Positions 17,820-25,369 of a DNA stretch of 42,335 nt are shown here, piece after piece. The DNA comes from a virus, in IMG/VR virus record IMGVR_UViG_3300017710_000009, positions 1 through 42,335 of that record. One strand, given 5' to 3'. The translations under genes and the position numbers were made by a program. The notes under the pieces were generated by a model. The model did no database searches. It was not told where the DNA came from and saw only the letters and a list, made by a program, of their open reading frames with translations. Every line of letters begins with the position of its first letter. Within the stretch, counting starts at the first letter, position 1.

Positions 17820-17978
17820 ATGACCAACAAAGTAATCATCAAAGACGCCGAAGCCGCAGTAACCGCAATGGACGCACTTTCTTGCCTTTGCATGAGCGCC
17901 GCAGAAGGCAACTGGTTCCAAGCCGCTTTTGATTTCGTGTCATTTGCCATCGCTACAAAAAACGCCTTCACAGGCTAA
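17820..17978 (+). CDS. Small unknown protein (52 residues)
   Basis: Starts at an ATG 7 nt after GAGAGAGGA. The product is an Ala-rich small helical protein with two nearby cysteines (ALSCLCMSAAEGNWFQAAFD), and the C-terminal half is moderately hydrophobic (FVSFAIATKNAF). It could be a small membrane-associated or helical-hairpin protein. It is immediately followed by a UUCG hairpin. No homologue recognised. Confidence 0.6.
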   Translation: MTNKVIIKDAEAAVTAMDALSCLCMSAAEGNWFQAAFDFVSFAIATKNAFTG

Positions 17979-17984
17979 CAGGAA

Positions 17985-17998
17985 GGGGCTTCGGCCCC
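17985..17998 (+). terminator. UUCG-tetraloop hairpin
   Basis: GGGGC-TTCG-GCCCC directly after the 52-residue gene. This is an extra-stable hairpin without a U-run, more likely an mRNA 3'-end stabiliser or processing signal than a complete terminator. Confidence 0.45.
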
Positions 17999-18024
17999 AC
18001 CCACCAACCCAAGGAGAAAATTAG

Positions 18025-18246
18025 ATGCACAAAAAAGCCGCCTATAAAATCATTCGCAAGATTGGTGCTGCACTTGGTCATTCTGAAATTCTGGTTGGTC
18101 TCGCAACTGTCAAACATTTGGAACTGGACAAAGCAGACCCAGAGATTGCGAAGGCTTACGAAATCGTCAACAGCGAAATCTGCTCTGAGATGTATCGGGG
18201 CTATATGCTGGAACTGCTAAGAAGAAAGGAGGAAGAAAAATGCTAG
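18025..18246 (+). CDS. Small unknown helical protein
   Basis: A 73-residue protein after AAGGAG. It starts with basic MHKKAAYKIIRKIGAALGHS and is helical throughout, ending in the charged run LLRRKEEEKC. Its last codons overlap the start of the next small gene (TGC TAG over ATG CTA), so translation is coupled. Confidence 0.65.
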   Translation: MHKKAAYKIIRKIGAALGHSEILVGLATVKHLELDKADPEIAKAYEIVNSEICSEMYRGYMLELLRRKEEEKC

Positions 18247-18344
18247 ACCGGATCTTTGTTTGGCTTGAGACTTTGCCGCTGATCTACAAAGTCATCGTCA
18301 TTCTAATAATCAACGCGGCAATAGTCGCACCCGCTCTCTTATAA
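18240..18344 (+). CDS. 34-residue single-pass membrane peptide
   Basis: The ATG at 18240 lies within the end of the previous gene and follows AAAGGAGGAAGAAAA. The peptide MLDRIFVWLETLPLIY is followed by one hydrophobic helix (KVIVILIINAAIVAPALL). It is too short for most gene finders. Size and topology are like phage toxins or membrane modifiers such as small holin-like or superinfection-exclusion peptides; the function is not shown. Confidence 0.55.
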   Translation: MLDRIFVWLETLPLIYKVIVILIINAAIVAPALL

Positions 18345-18370
18345 TTTCAACAGCCTATGGAGGCAAAAAA

Positions 18371-18727
18371 ATGTCAAACTTTTCTAACAATTCAAATCAT
18401 GGCCGCGTTGCCAAAATGTGCGACTATCTCGACCTGATCGAAAAATCAGCGTCCAGCAATAAGGCATCGCCTGATGAGGTTGCCGCCCTGTTGGCCCCCA
18501 TCGTGCAGCGCCTTGGCAAACACGCACTCACGGGCGCTCCTGTGGCCCCTGTCGGCGCAGATCCCGCTGATGCTCCCGTCGGTGATCTGGCCTCCCGCGT
18601 TTACCCGCAAGGCAAGCCACACGCTTGGGTCACGATCAGAGAATGCGCTGAGAATGCCAGCCTCAAAGATCTCTCTGTCGCAATGGCTGTTTTCATGAAC
18701 CGATATGAGGACGCGCTAGGCTCATAA
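18371..18727 (+). CDS. Unknown 118-residue protein
   Basis: Start follows TATGGAGG. The N-terminal half is helical (VAKMCDYLDLIEKSASSNKA); the middle has an Ala/Pro/Val linker (APVAPVGADPADAPVGD) and the C-terminal part is helical again (LKDLSVAMAVFMNRYEDALG). It is the last gene before the third palindrome promoter. No family recognised. Confidence 0.65.
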   Translation: MSNFSNNSNHGRVAKMCDYLDLIEKSASSNKASPDEVAALLAPIVQRLGKHALTGAPVAPVGADPADAPVGDLASRVYPQGKPHAWVTIRECAENASLKDLSVAMAVFMNRYEDALGS

Positions 18728-18749
18728 AAAAAGTTGCCCGCAGTGTCAC

Positions 18750-18798
18750 TTATTTGTAAATAAAGTATTGACATTGTGGGCATCAACCCCCATATAAG
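18750..18798 (+). promoter_or_regulatory. Promoter with upstream palindrome (site 3 of 5)
   Basis: Perfect TTATTTGTAAATAA (18750-18763), spacer AGTA, -35 TTGACA (18768-18773), then CATATAAG as -10 region (TATAAG at 18793-18798 with 19 nt, or CATATA with 17 nt). It drives genes from 18821. Confidence 0.75.
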
Positions 18799-18820
18799 TT
18801 TTGTAAGGAGGAAAAAACAA

Positions 18821-19051
18821 ATGAGACCCGAAGTGAAAAAGATCGAAATCGAAAAGTTAAACAAGGCGCAGCGCTCTAAAATGCGTCAGATCTGGGGCCA
18901 GCCGATTGATGTTATTTATGTTGATGACATCGGCGCAGGGTATCGCCAAATAAGGGTTCGCAACGAAGATTTGCTTTGGCTCTGTGTAGAGCTTGGCCCA
19001 CGGGGCGCGGTTCATTCTAAACGCTACCATGACTATAAAAAAATAGCCTAA
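18821..19051 (+). CDS. Small unknown basic protein
   Basis: The 76-residue product begins at the ATG after GTAAGGAGG at 18821; a longer upstream frame would overlap the promoter. The N-terminus is basic and helical (VKKIEIEKLNKAQRSKMRQI), followed by strand-like IDVIYVDD and QIRVRNEDLLWLCVELG. No known motif. Confidence 0.65.
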   Translation: MRPEVKKIEIEKLNKAQRSKMRQIWGQPIDVIYVDDIGAGYRQIRVRNEDLLWLCVELGPRGAVHSKRYHDYKKIA

Positions 19052-19065
19052 AGGAGGAAAAATAA

Positions 19066-19431
19066 ATGGCATATGTAAACCAAGAAAAAAAGAAAGCGCT
19101 GGCTCCAGCCATCAAAGCCGTTCTGAAAAAGTACGACATGAAGGCAAGCATTGCGGTTCGCCATCACATGACTTTGATTGTCACGCTCAAGGAGGGGCCG
19201 ATTGATTTCGCCATGAAGCACCCGCTTGACTATCAAGTCAACACTCACTGGATTGATGACCATTATGCAGATCACCCAGTTGCCCGCGATTTCTTGAAGG
19301 AGTTAAAGGCCGCAATGGAAGGACCGGAGTTCTTCAACCATGATGACAGCATGAGCGACTATTTCCATAGAAGCCATTATATCGACATCAACATCGGAAA
19401 ATATGAGAAGCCTTATAAACTGGCCGCATAA
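19066..19431 (+). CDS. Unknown conserved-looking phage protein (121 residues)
   Basis: Preceded by AAAGGAGG. It has an N-terminal helix (KKALAPAIKAVLKKYDMK), a strand pair (ASIAVRHHMTLIVTLKEGPI), and is rich in His, Asp and Tyr (NTHWIDDHYADHPVARDFL; HNDDSMSDYF-like; SHYIDINIG). I recall similar sequences as unknown proteins in phage and plasmid genomes of proteobacteria but cannot name a family. It lies in the 18821-20479 unit. Confidence 0.7.
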   Translation: MAYVNQEKKKALAPAIKAVLKKYDMKASIAVRHHMTLIVTLKEGPIDFAMKHPLDYQVNTHWIDDHYADHPVARDFLKELKAAMEGPEFFNHDDSMSDYFHRSHYIDINIGKYEKPYKLAA

Positions 19432-19438
19432 ATCAAAC

Positions 19439-19454
19439 GGGGGAGAAATCCCCC
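19439..19454 (+). terminator. GAAA-tetraloop intercistronic hairpin
   Basis: GGGGGA-GAAA-TCCCCC between two genes of the same operon, with no U-run. Likely an mRNA-stability or partial attenuation element. Confidence 0.45.
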
Positions 19455-19474
19455 ACAACCTTGGAGGGTAAAAA

Positions 19475-19807
19475 ATGCCACATTCAATTAAATTTCTTCT
19501 TTCTGACGAACAAGCCAAAAAGCGCTTAGCGCGTCTTGATGGCAAGGTAAGATCAGGCAGGGGTAACAAGTGCGTCATCCATGTGGAAGTTCCGCAGACC
19601 GCGCTTGGGTGGCCGCTTGACCACCGTAACATGATAGAGTTCGATGCTATCAGCCCAACCACCGCCATGAAGCTTGGGAAGCGCTGGCTCTCGCATCACG
19701 GCGCAAAAACTTTTGCTATTCGCCGCATCAGAGATGATGGATCTCTCTCCGCTCCTCTGGGTATTTATGACGCCATTGATTTTATGGAAGAAGGAGAGGT
19801 TTGGTGA
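19475..19807 (+). CDS. Unknown protein (110 residues)
   Basis: Starts after TTGGAGGG. The basic N-terminal part is MPHSIKFLLSDEQAKKRLAR with RSGRGNKCV; the rest alternates strands (CVIHVEVPQTALGWPLDH; KTFAIRRIRDDGSLSAPLG). Its stop overlaps the next start in GTGA. No family recognised. Confidence 0.65.
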   Translation: MPHSIKFLLSDEQAKKRLARLDGKVRSGRGNKCVIHVEVPQTALGWPLDHRNMIEFDAISPTTAMKLGKRWLSHHGAKTFAIRRIRDDGSLSAPLGIYDAIDFMEEGEVW

Positions 19808-19989
19808 AAATCAAAATTGAGCATACAGTTGAATTGAGCGGTGATGATCTTGCCGCTCTGAAAATCTACTTTAATGAAATCAAGCATGAGGGGGAAACCT
19901 TCCGCGAGTGGTTCAAAAGTAGCTTTGTGGCTTGCGGCCATTGCTTTATGGATGAGAAGGCCGCTGATTATGGAAGGTGGACGTTATGA
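19804..19989 (+). CDS. Small unknown protein, GTG start
   Basis: A GTG at 19804 overlaps the TGA of the upstream gene and has GGAGAGG before it, so translation is probably coupled. A TTG two codons earlier is the less likely start. The 61-residue product is IKIEHTVELSGDDLAALKIY followed by a helical, Cys-containing part (FVACGHCFMDEKAADYG); the CGHC could bind metal or form a disulfide. Function unknown. Confidence 0.6.
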   Translation: MKIKIEHTVELSGDDLAALKIYFNEIKHEGETFREWFKSSFVACGHCFMDEKAADYGRWTL

Positions 19990-20078
19990 CAAATTGGAAG
20001 CAAGATGTTATTATCTTCGCGGTGATCGGTGCCGCGTCTGTGGGCTGGATCTTTGCTGTTAGCATGGGATGGGCATAA
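19986..20078 (+). CDS. 30-residue membrane peptide
   Basis: The ATG at 19986 overlaps the preceding TGA (ATGA), and its TAA overlaps the next ATG (TAATG). MTNWKQD is followed by one hydrophobic helix (VIIFAVIGAASVGWIFAVSM). It is placed like the 34-residue membrane peptide at 18240. No function can be assigned. Confidence 0.5.
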   Translation: MTNWKQDVIIFAVIGAASVGWIFAVSMGWA

Positions 20079-20479
20079 TGAAAGTATCGGAGCAATTTAT
20101 TCTGAGGGCCGAAAGGTTCTCAGATTACGTTAAGGCAATTATAGGATTGGGAGATTTGGATGATCCAGAATTTAAGATGCGAGTTTTGCCTATGGAAATG
20201 TTCAGCCCAGAAAACTCTAGGACGATTAATCTCATGAGAGGATTGGCCGCTTATAAATTTTTAGAACTTGAAGGCCAAGATAAAGAACTTGATGAGGCTT
20301 ACAACTGCATTGAAGCATACATCATTGAAGAAGCTTCTTTAGGATTGGATTTCGCTCTTGAGGGCCGTGATGGTGAGCATTGGGCCATGATCTTAGCGGG
20401 TGGGGCCAGAGAATACGGGATCATCACAGAAGAAGAATACAAGCGCATCTTCACAGAAGATCCCCCAGAAGAAACCTGA
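20078..20479 (+). CDS. Unknown acidic helical protein
   Basis: The preferred start is the ATG at 20078, which overlaps the previous stop; an ATG three codons earlier is also possible. The 133-residue product is acidic and largely helical (SEQFILRAERFSDYVKAIIG; LDEAYNCIEAYIIEEASLGL) and ends EEEYKRIFTEDPPEET. It ends 1 nt before the convergent portal gene's stop, so the two transcripts run into each other with no room for a terminator. Confidence 0.65.
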   Translation: MKVSEQFILRAERFSDYVKAIIGLGDLDDPEFKMRVLPMEMFSPENSRTINLMRGLAAYKFLELEGQDKELDEAYNCIEAYIIEEASLGLDFALEGRDGEHWAMILAGGAREYGIITEEEYKRIFTEDPPEET

Positions 20480-20480
20480 T

Positions 20481-22718
20481 CTACTTTTTATCTTTCGATT
20501 TCAAGGGATGCCCCTCTGGTAAAAGATCAGTGTCGAACTTTCCGCTTTTATACTTTCCCGTTCTCACAGCTTGCAAAAACACATTTACGCGAGCGTAAGC
20601 CCATTGATCCGCAGAATTGACGCTAGGACGCACAGAAGATGGGTTTGTGTTGTAAGCACCTACGCCCCTACGGAAAACCGCCTCCAGCATCCTCTGCGTG
20701 ACCCTCTTGCCCTTCTTATCGCCATGTTCTTCGTTATGGTCTTTGACCTTTTCGGCTAAACCTTTTTTGACTGCCTCTGAGATTTTAATCGGCGCTTTTT
20801 CCTCAATTTGCAAATCTTCCATATATGCAGCCAACTCTTGAGCCTTATCACGTTCTTTATCTAACTCCTTGACCTTGCGAGCCGCCCAACTCTGGCCCTC
20901 ATCACCGCCCCAGAGAAGCCATGCGACTAAGCCCGCGCTAGGCCATCCAGCCTCGCCCCTACGGAAGCCTTCCGCTCGCTTGTCTACCTCATGTCTGGAA
21001 AAGTAACTGTGCATTCTACGGACGGTTCTGGGGCTTAAACGCTCTTTTGATTTAAGCTGATTGGCCCGCGCAACACCAACTTGAGTTCCACCGCGCCCGT
21101 ATTCTTTGCGAAGATTTAAACCGCGCTCCGCGTTCTTTGCCATAGCGTCAGTGGGGGTTGTGTTTACATCGCTCTCAGCTTTTCCCTCATCATCATCTTC
21201 TTTTCTGCGGTGACGCATATCTTCGGGGCTGGCATATCGGTCAAGATCCTTGGCTAATCGGTCATATTCTGCGTGAGTGTCGCAAGGCATAAAGACCGCT
21301 TCACCGTCAACTGTGTGCTGGTGAGTGCCAACGCATCCAATCTCAGAAGCCCGTGCTGATGCCTCCGCTCTGGTTGTGAAAGTGTCTTTGGCTACTTCAC
21401 TCTTTTTTTTTATTTCGGTTTCGCCGTAGGCTTCTTTCCCAGCATCTTCTGGATCTTGTCCTTCATCTTCTGCGACTTCTGGTCCACCCAATGGGAATAG
21501 ATTTGCAGCGATAAAGACTTCATCTCCCCCGCTGATGGGTTCAAGGCCCAATCTATCACGCGCTTCATTGCGTGAGATGATCCCATCCCTAACTGCCGCA
21601 GTAACATTTTCATAAACCCTACGCCTCCGCTCTGTCATGGCTGGGATGGCGTCAATATCATATGAAATTGAAATATCATCACCAAACGCTGGTGCGAGCC
21701 ATTCGTTTAAGTCGCTTTCAATCCTGCGAGCCAATGGGATAATCGTTTCCTCATAAAGAGCCAGACGCGCCTCTTGTACATTCGCATAGGTTTGAGCATC
21801 TGGTATCCCGATCAACTGAGAAGGGACGCCGAAACAAAGTGCAATATCCTTTGCAGTCATGTTCGCTTGGCTCATGAAATCCATGTCTTTGGGAGACATG
21901 CCCATTTCTTTCCAATCAAAATCACCCTCAAGCAACATTGGACGCCCAGCATTGTTTACGCCCTTGAACCTATTTGCAAGATCGCTCTGTAACTGCTCAC
22001 GCTGCCCGTCTGATAGCATCAAGCGATTTCCAGCATCGTCGGCGGGCTTGAAAACAATAGCGCCTGACGGACGCGCTCCGTTAGCCAGAAGCGCAATATT
22101 GTGCTTGGAAACCATATTGTTTTGATCAATCGAAATAGACGCCGCCGCCAAGGGAGAAAGCCCCTGATAATCGTCCAGAGGGTTCCACAGCTTAAAATGC
22201 TTTACCTCTGCGGCTCCTGTTACTGGATCGGCTGGGTAGGTTCTAACCACCTCTTGCCCAAGCTTGTATTTGTAAGACTTTGGGATTGCCGTGCTGCTAG
22301 GCTCTATTTCAATTCGATCTGGGCGTAGAATGTGCAACTCTCTAGGAGCGCCGTTTACATCTGATTGCAGAGCATAAGAGTTCCCAGACAAAAGCAAATA
22401 TGAATAAAGGCTTTGAAAATACTCAACTCCCGCTTGGAGCGGGTTTGGCCTAGCAAGTAGCGAAATCAAGGGGTGAGCCTCAAGCTTTATATCGCCCTGA
22501 TAAACACAGAAAGGGATTGAAGCTGCGCCGTTAGCGATCTCGTTTACGCAACGATAAACAATCGCGTTCTCTTTATAACCTTCTTGAGCAAATTGTTTGA
22601 AACTGTCTTTTTTCGTTCCGCTATATGTCGGCCCGCTAATATGAACTTGAGGCGCTTCTTTCCGCTCAAAAGACTGATTGCGCCCTAAGATCGCCGCTAT
22701 ATTGTCCAAAATACCCAT
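20481..22718 (-). CDS. Portal protein, HK97/phage-lambda-B-like, with long C-terminal extension
   Basis: Residues 1 to about 400 are a phage portal: FKQFAQEGYKENAIVYRCVN near the start, then SLYSYLLLSGNSYAL, MDFMSQANMTAKDIALCFGV, and SRNEARDRLGLEPISGGDEV at the end of the core. The extension to residue 745 has a segment with GTHQHTVDGEAVFMPC, another with RTVRRMHSYFSRHEVDK and GWPSAGLVAWLLWGGDEG, and a last one with LEAVFRRGVGAYNTNPSSVR and QWAYARVNVFLQA. Portals of this family are usually 380-500 residues, so about 330 are extra. The extra motifs occur, as I recall, in head proteins of other marine phages, but their function is unknown. The start codon overlaps the terminase stop by 1 nt. 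Confidence 0.9.
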   Translation of the reverse strand: MGILDNIAAILGRNQSFERKEAPQVHISGPTYSGTKKDSFKQFAQEGYKENAIVYRCVNEIANGAASIPFCVYQGDIKLEAHPLISLLARPNPLQAGVEYFQSLYSYLLLSGNSYALQSDVNGAPRELHILRPDRIEIEPSSTAIPKSYKYKLGQEVVRTYPADPVTGAAEVKHFKLWNPLDDYQGLSPLAAASISIDQNNMVSKHNIALLANGARPSGAIVFKPADDAGNRLMLSDGQREQLQSDLANRFKGVNNAGRPMLLEGDFDWKEMGMSPKDMDFMSQANMTAKDIALCFGVPSQLIGIPDAQTYANVQEARLALYEETIIPLARRIESDLNEWLAPAFGDDISISYDIDAIPAMTERRRRVYENVTAAVRDGIISRNEARDRLGLEPISGGDEVFIAANLFPLGGPEVAEDEGQDPEDAGKEAYGETEIKKKSEVAKDTFTTRAEASARASEIGCVGTHQHTVDGEAVFMPCDTHAEYDRLAKDLDRYASPEDMRHRRKEDDDEGKAESDVNTTPTDAMAKNAERGLNLRKEYGRGGTQVGVARANQLKSKERLSPRTVRRMHSYFSRHEVDKRAEGFRRGEAGWPSAGLVAWLLWGGDEGQSWAARKVKELDKERDKAQELAAYMEDLQIEEKAPIKISEAVKKGLAEKVKDHNEEHGDKKGKRVTQRMLEAVFRRGVGAYNTNPSSVRPSVNSADQWAYARVNVFLQAVRTGKYKSGKFDTDLLPEGHPLKSKDKK

Positions 22719-23965
22719 CAGCTAATTCTCCAAACGGCTTGACCTGTTGATCTGCTTAACTCAGTTAAAGCCCAAACTAAAGCATCCAGACGATCAGGAG
22801 ACTTTTTTGATAACGGGGTGTAACTGGTCATTTGATCCTCAAGCTCCCTAAACTCTCCGCAATGGGAAACTTTCCCTTGCTCATATAAAGCCGCTATTGG
22901 CTCTGCCCTCAATATCTTACCCCTCGACGCCCTGACGGGGGTATAGGGAACACTTCTGTCTATAGTTCTTATCACTTTTTCAACCAAATCGCCACCGTTG
23001 TTTACTTCTGCAACAATTCTATCAGCGTTCCAATGGTGATATGCCTCAACAACAGCCCTCGCCCAAGTGTCTGGTGATGCCCTTAAACTCAAATCATCCA
23101 AGATATAAAACTTATCGTCTGCCCTACCCGCAACTATTATCCCCGTTTCATCGCTGTTTTGACTTGCAGTAACCGCTGGGTCAATAGCAACAACAATTCT
23201 CGACATTTGAGGAATTTCCTTTGAACCCTGCGCCGACTTTATCATGGGATCTTTCCAAAGAGCGCCGTCAATATCTTTCATATAATCGCCCAGCCAAACA
23301 TGATTATATTTTGAAATATTCTGAGCTTTTGCCCGCTCAGCCATTTCTTTGATGTTTTCGCTGCAAAAAGGATTGTCCAGATAATTTACATGAACCAAGC
23401 TTGCCTGATTGTTATTCTCAAAAAATTCTTCAACTGGATCGGTTTTTTTATACGGGTTCCAGCTAAACCAAATTTCTGAACCTTCTTTTCTTATTGTTGG
23501 ATCTAAAAGCTCAATGGATCGGCTCGACAAAGATTGAGCTTCTTCGCACCAAGCAATATCAAAACCCTCAAGAGATTTCACGCTGTCGGAAGTGTGATCT
23601 TGCATCCCTTGAAAGATAATAATCCCCTCACCCATCAATGATCTAATTCTTGTTTGCTGAACCTCGAAGTAATGACCAAGGCCCATAGCAATTATTTTAT
23701 CAGCCAAAAGTTGTTTTGAAGAAAACTCAAGGGATCTCTGAACTTCCCTGATGCAGATCGCCTTTGTATTGGGATCTTCGATCATCCGCTTTAACAAAAT
23801 TTCAGCAAAGAAATGGGATTTTCCAGAGGCTCGCCCTCCCTTTGCCGCTTTGTATCTTGGGCTTCCCCTTGTGCCAGCGAACAATGGCCTCGACCAAGCT
23901 GGGAGCGCAAAGGAGATTTTTCCCTTTTCAATCGCTTGATGGCGGCTCAACGAAATAGCTTTCAA
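22718..23965 (-). CDS. Terminase large subunit
   Basis: The 415-residue protein has an ATPase domain with Walker A-like GGRASGKSHFFAEIL and Walker B IAWCEEAQSLS, plus FSWNPYK. The C-terminal nuclease domain includes VVAIDPAVTASQNSDETGII, NNGGDLVEKVIR and PDRLDALVWALTEL. It pumps DNA into the procapsid through the portal and cuts it. The order small subunit, large subunit, portal is the usual one; it overlaps the small subunit gene by 38 nt. Confidence 0.95.
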   Translation of the reverse strand: MKAISLSRHQAIEKGKISFALPAWSRPLFAGTRGSPRYKAAKGGRASGKSHFFAEILLKRMIEDPNTKAICIREVQRSLEFSSKQLLADKIIAMGLGHYFEVQQTRIRSLMGEGIIIFQGMQDHTSDSVKSLEGFDIAWCEEAQSLSSRSIELLDPTIRKEGSEIWFSWNPYKKTDPVEEFFENNNQASLVHVNYLDNPFCSENIKEMAERAKAQNISKYNHVWLGDYMKDIDGALWKDPMIKSAQGSKEIPQMSRIVVAIDPAVTASQNSDETGIIVAGRADDKFYILDDLSLRASPDTWARAVVEAYHHWNADRIVAEVNNGGDLVEKVIRTIDRSVPYTPVRASRGKILRAEPIAALYEQGKVSHCGEFRELEDQMTSYTPLSKKSPDRLDALVWALTELSRSTGQAVWRIS

Positions 23966-24359
23966 CTGTTGTTATTACTGGTCCACCATTTGGCCCTGTG
24001 ATCTCTGTATTTAGCTTGTCACGCTGCCCAAGATACTGCTTACCGAGCCAGACTAGCATGGTGGCGTTCCCATTCTCTGCGGCATCCCATTGCATTCTGC
24101 GAAGGGATTTGCACCCATCCGCATTTTCCTTTTTATAGAGGGCTTCAAAATTTTCTATGTCACGCTCTTTAAGTCTGCGGTTGAGAGTGGTGTCCGACAT
24201 GCCAAGAACAGAGCAGATTTCGTCCTGTGTGCATTGGATCTTAATCATGCTGACAAGCTTCTCAAAGTCCTTATCTGAAAGGTCTTTTGATGGCCCTTTA
24301 GGCCCGCGCTTTTTCTTTTCCTGATCTTGGTTTTCTTGCTCTGACATTTTGATCACCAA
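23928..24359 (-). CDS. Terminase small subunit
   Basis: The 143-residue protein begins with a charged stretch (QDQEKKKRGPKGPSKD). A helix-turn-helix follows (QDEICSVLGMSDTTLNRRLK), typical of DNA-recognition domains of small terminases. The C-terminal part (MQWDAAENGNATMLVWLGKQ then YLGQRDKLN) is a pattern common in small terminases that bind the large subunit. It is the first gene of the packaging block, with an extended -10 promoter upstream. Confidence 0.88.
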   Translation of the reverse strand: MVIKMSEQENQDQEKKKRGPKGPSKDLSDKDFEKLVSMIKIQCTQDEICSVLGMSDTTLNRRLKERDIENFEALYKKENADGCKSLRRMQWDAAENGNATMLVWLGKQYLGQRDKLNTEITGPNGGPVITTVESYFVEPPSSD

Positions 24360-24376
24360 AAATTGTAACTAATCTA

Positions 24377-24404
24377 TTTATAGCACAAATTCTGAATGAT
24401 GGAA
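24377..24404 (-). promoter_or_regulatory. Candidate extended -10 promoter for terminase and portal
   Basis: On the minus strand TTCCAT, 16 nt, then TGCTATAAA (TG-n-TATAAA, extended -10) lie between the leftward terminator and the terminase start. Likely a late promoter, inferred from position. Confidence 0.5.
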
Positions 24405-24410
24405 GGCGAA

Positions 24411-24456
24411 GAAAAAGGCTCCCCTATCGCAGTGCGTATCCTAGCCAAGGGGAGCC
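24411..24456 (-). terminator. Rho-independent terminator of the replication operon
   Basis: On the minus strand the arms GGCTCCCCT and AGGGGAGCC (9 bp) enclose a 22-nt loop and are followed by TTTTTC. It lies between the leftward 24537 gene and the terminase promoter and so separates replication from packaging transcription. Confidence 0.75.
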
Positions 24457-24536
24457 AGTTTGTAAGGCTCAGGCGAATAAGTCCTCACACCCAACCATAA
24501 CGAAATATTTTTATTTTCCAAACCAAAATTTTTTGC

Positions 24537-24959
24537 TCAAACTACATCAACGGCGACTTTTGATATTTTCAACAATATCTCCTCAAGCCTTTCCTTTTCG
24601 CGCCTTAGTTTTTCGTAATCTGCCCACAACCTACCAAACTTATCTCGGTCAAGATCTCTGCTTCGTCTTTCGCGCATCAAATAATCTGCGATTTCTTTGA
24701 AATTTTTCGCCCCATAAACGTCAGAATATTCGATTGAATTGATTTTGCCTTCTGAGGTAAAATTTACAAAGCAATCAACCCGACACAATCTAACATCCCT
24801 CCTAGCTCTCGTTATGCAGTCGTGCTTAGATTTTGACAAATAATCCTGATCGATTTCGTTTTGATAAATCCACAGTTTACTAATCCCCATTTCCGATATT
24901 TCATTATGCCGTGAAATAACGGCCACTCTGGCTTCATTGTCGTAAAGATACTTAATCAT
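24537..24959 (-). CDS. Unknown protein with C-terminal coiled coil
   Basis: The 140-residue protein has a strand-rich N-terminal half (ARVAVISRHNEISEMGISKL; CRVDCFVNFTSEGKINSIEY), then a highly charged helix rich in Arg and Glu (LMRERRSRDLDRDKFGRLWA; KLRREKERLEEILLKI) likely to form a coiled coil. It overlaps the loader-like gene by 4 nt (ATGA), so it belongs to the replication operon. No family recognised. Confidence 0.65.
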   Translation of the reverse strand: MIKYLYDNEARVAVISRHNEISEMGISKLWIYQNEIDQDYLSKSKHDCITRARRDVRLCRVDCFVNFTSEGKINSIEYSDVYGAKNFKEIADYLMRERRSRDLDRDKFGRLWADYEKLRREKERLEEILLKISKVAVDVV

Positions 24960-25369
24960 CGAGAGAACCCAAATTGCTTCATGATGCTATCAGCCGCTTT
25001 CCTTCTGGCCTCCCTATCCTCATCAGATATTTTGGGCCTATCCTCAGAGGCGCTGTAAGGATCTCTTATGGGGGGCAATCGTTTTATGCGCTCTCCTCTG
25101 GCCTTTATGATCATCGCCTTTATATGGCCCTCATGCGGCCTCCTGTTGGGCGTTTCTGAAAGATGTCTTTTGCAAGCAGCGTCGATCTCATCCATTTCAT
25201 AATCTTCTAAAGCTTCGACCCAACCAGTATAAATTTCCTTGCGAATAACTGGGTCAAGATTTGCTTCATAGAAACGGGCCAACATTGATTTGCATTTGAT
25301 TACGATAAGCGCCCTATGCTTTCTGCGCTCATCATTCGACATAACCGTGGTTTTTAAAGCTGGTAGCAT
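24956..25369 (-). CDS. Replication-associated protein, helicase-loader-like
   Basis: The 137-residue protein contains the pattern YTGWVEALEDYEMDEIDAAC followed by KRHL, then PNRRPHEGHIKAMIIKARGE. It resembles the N-terminal domain of phage helicase loaders or inhibitors (G39P-like), in which W-x-x-AL-x-D-y-x-x-x-x-I-x-x-A is followed by an RRP-x-x-G segment. It lies directly after the initiator-like gene, the place lambda P has relative to O. No AAA domain is present, so it would act as an adaptor. Moderate confidence. Confidence 0.55.
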   Translation of the reverse strand: MLPALKTTVMSNDERRKHRALIVIKCKSMLARFYEANLDPVIRKEIYTGWVEALEDYEMDEIDAACKRHLSETPNRRPHEGHIKAMIIKARGERIKRLPPIRDPYSASEDRPKISDEDREARRKAADSIMKQFGFSR

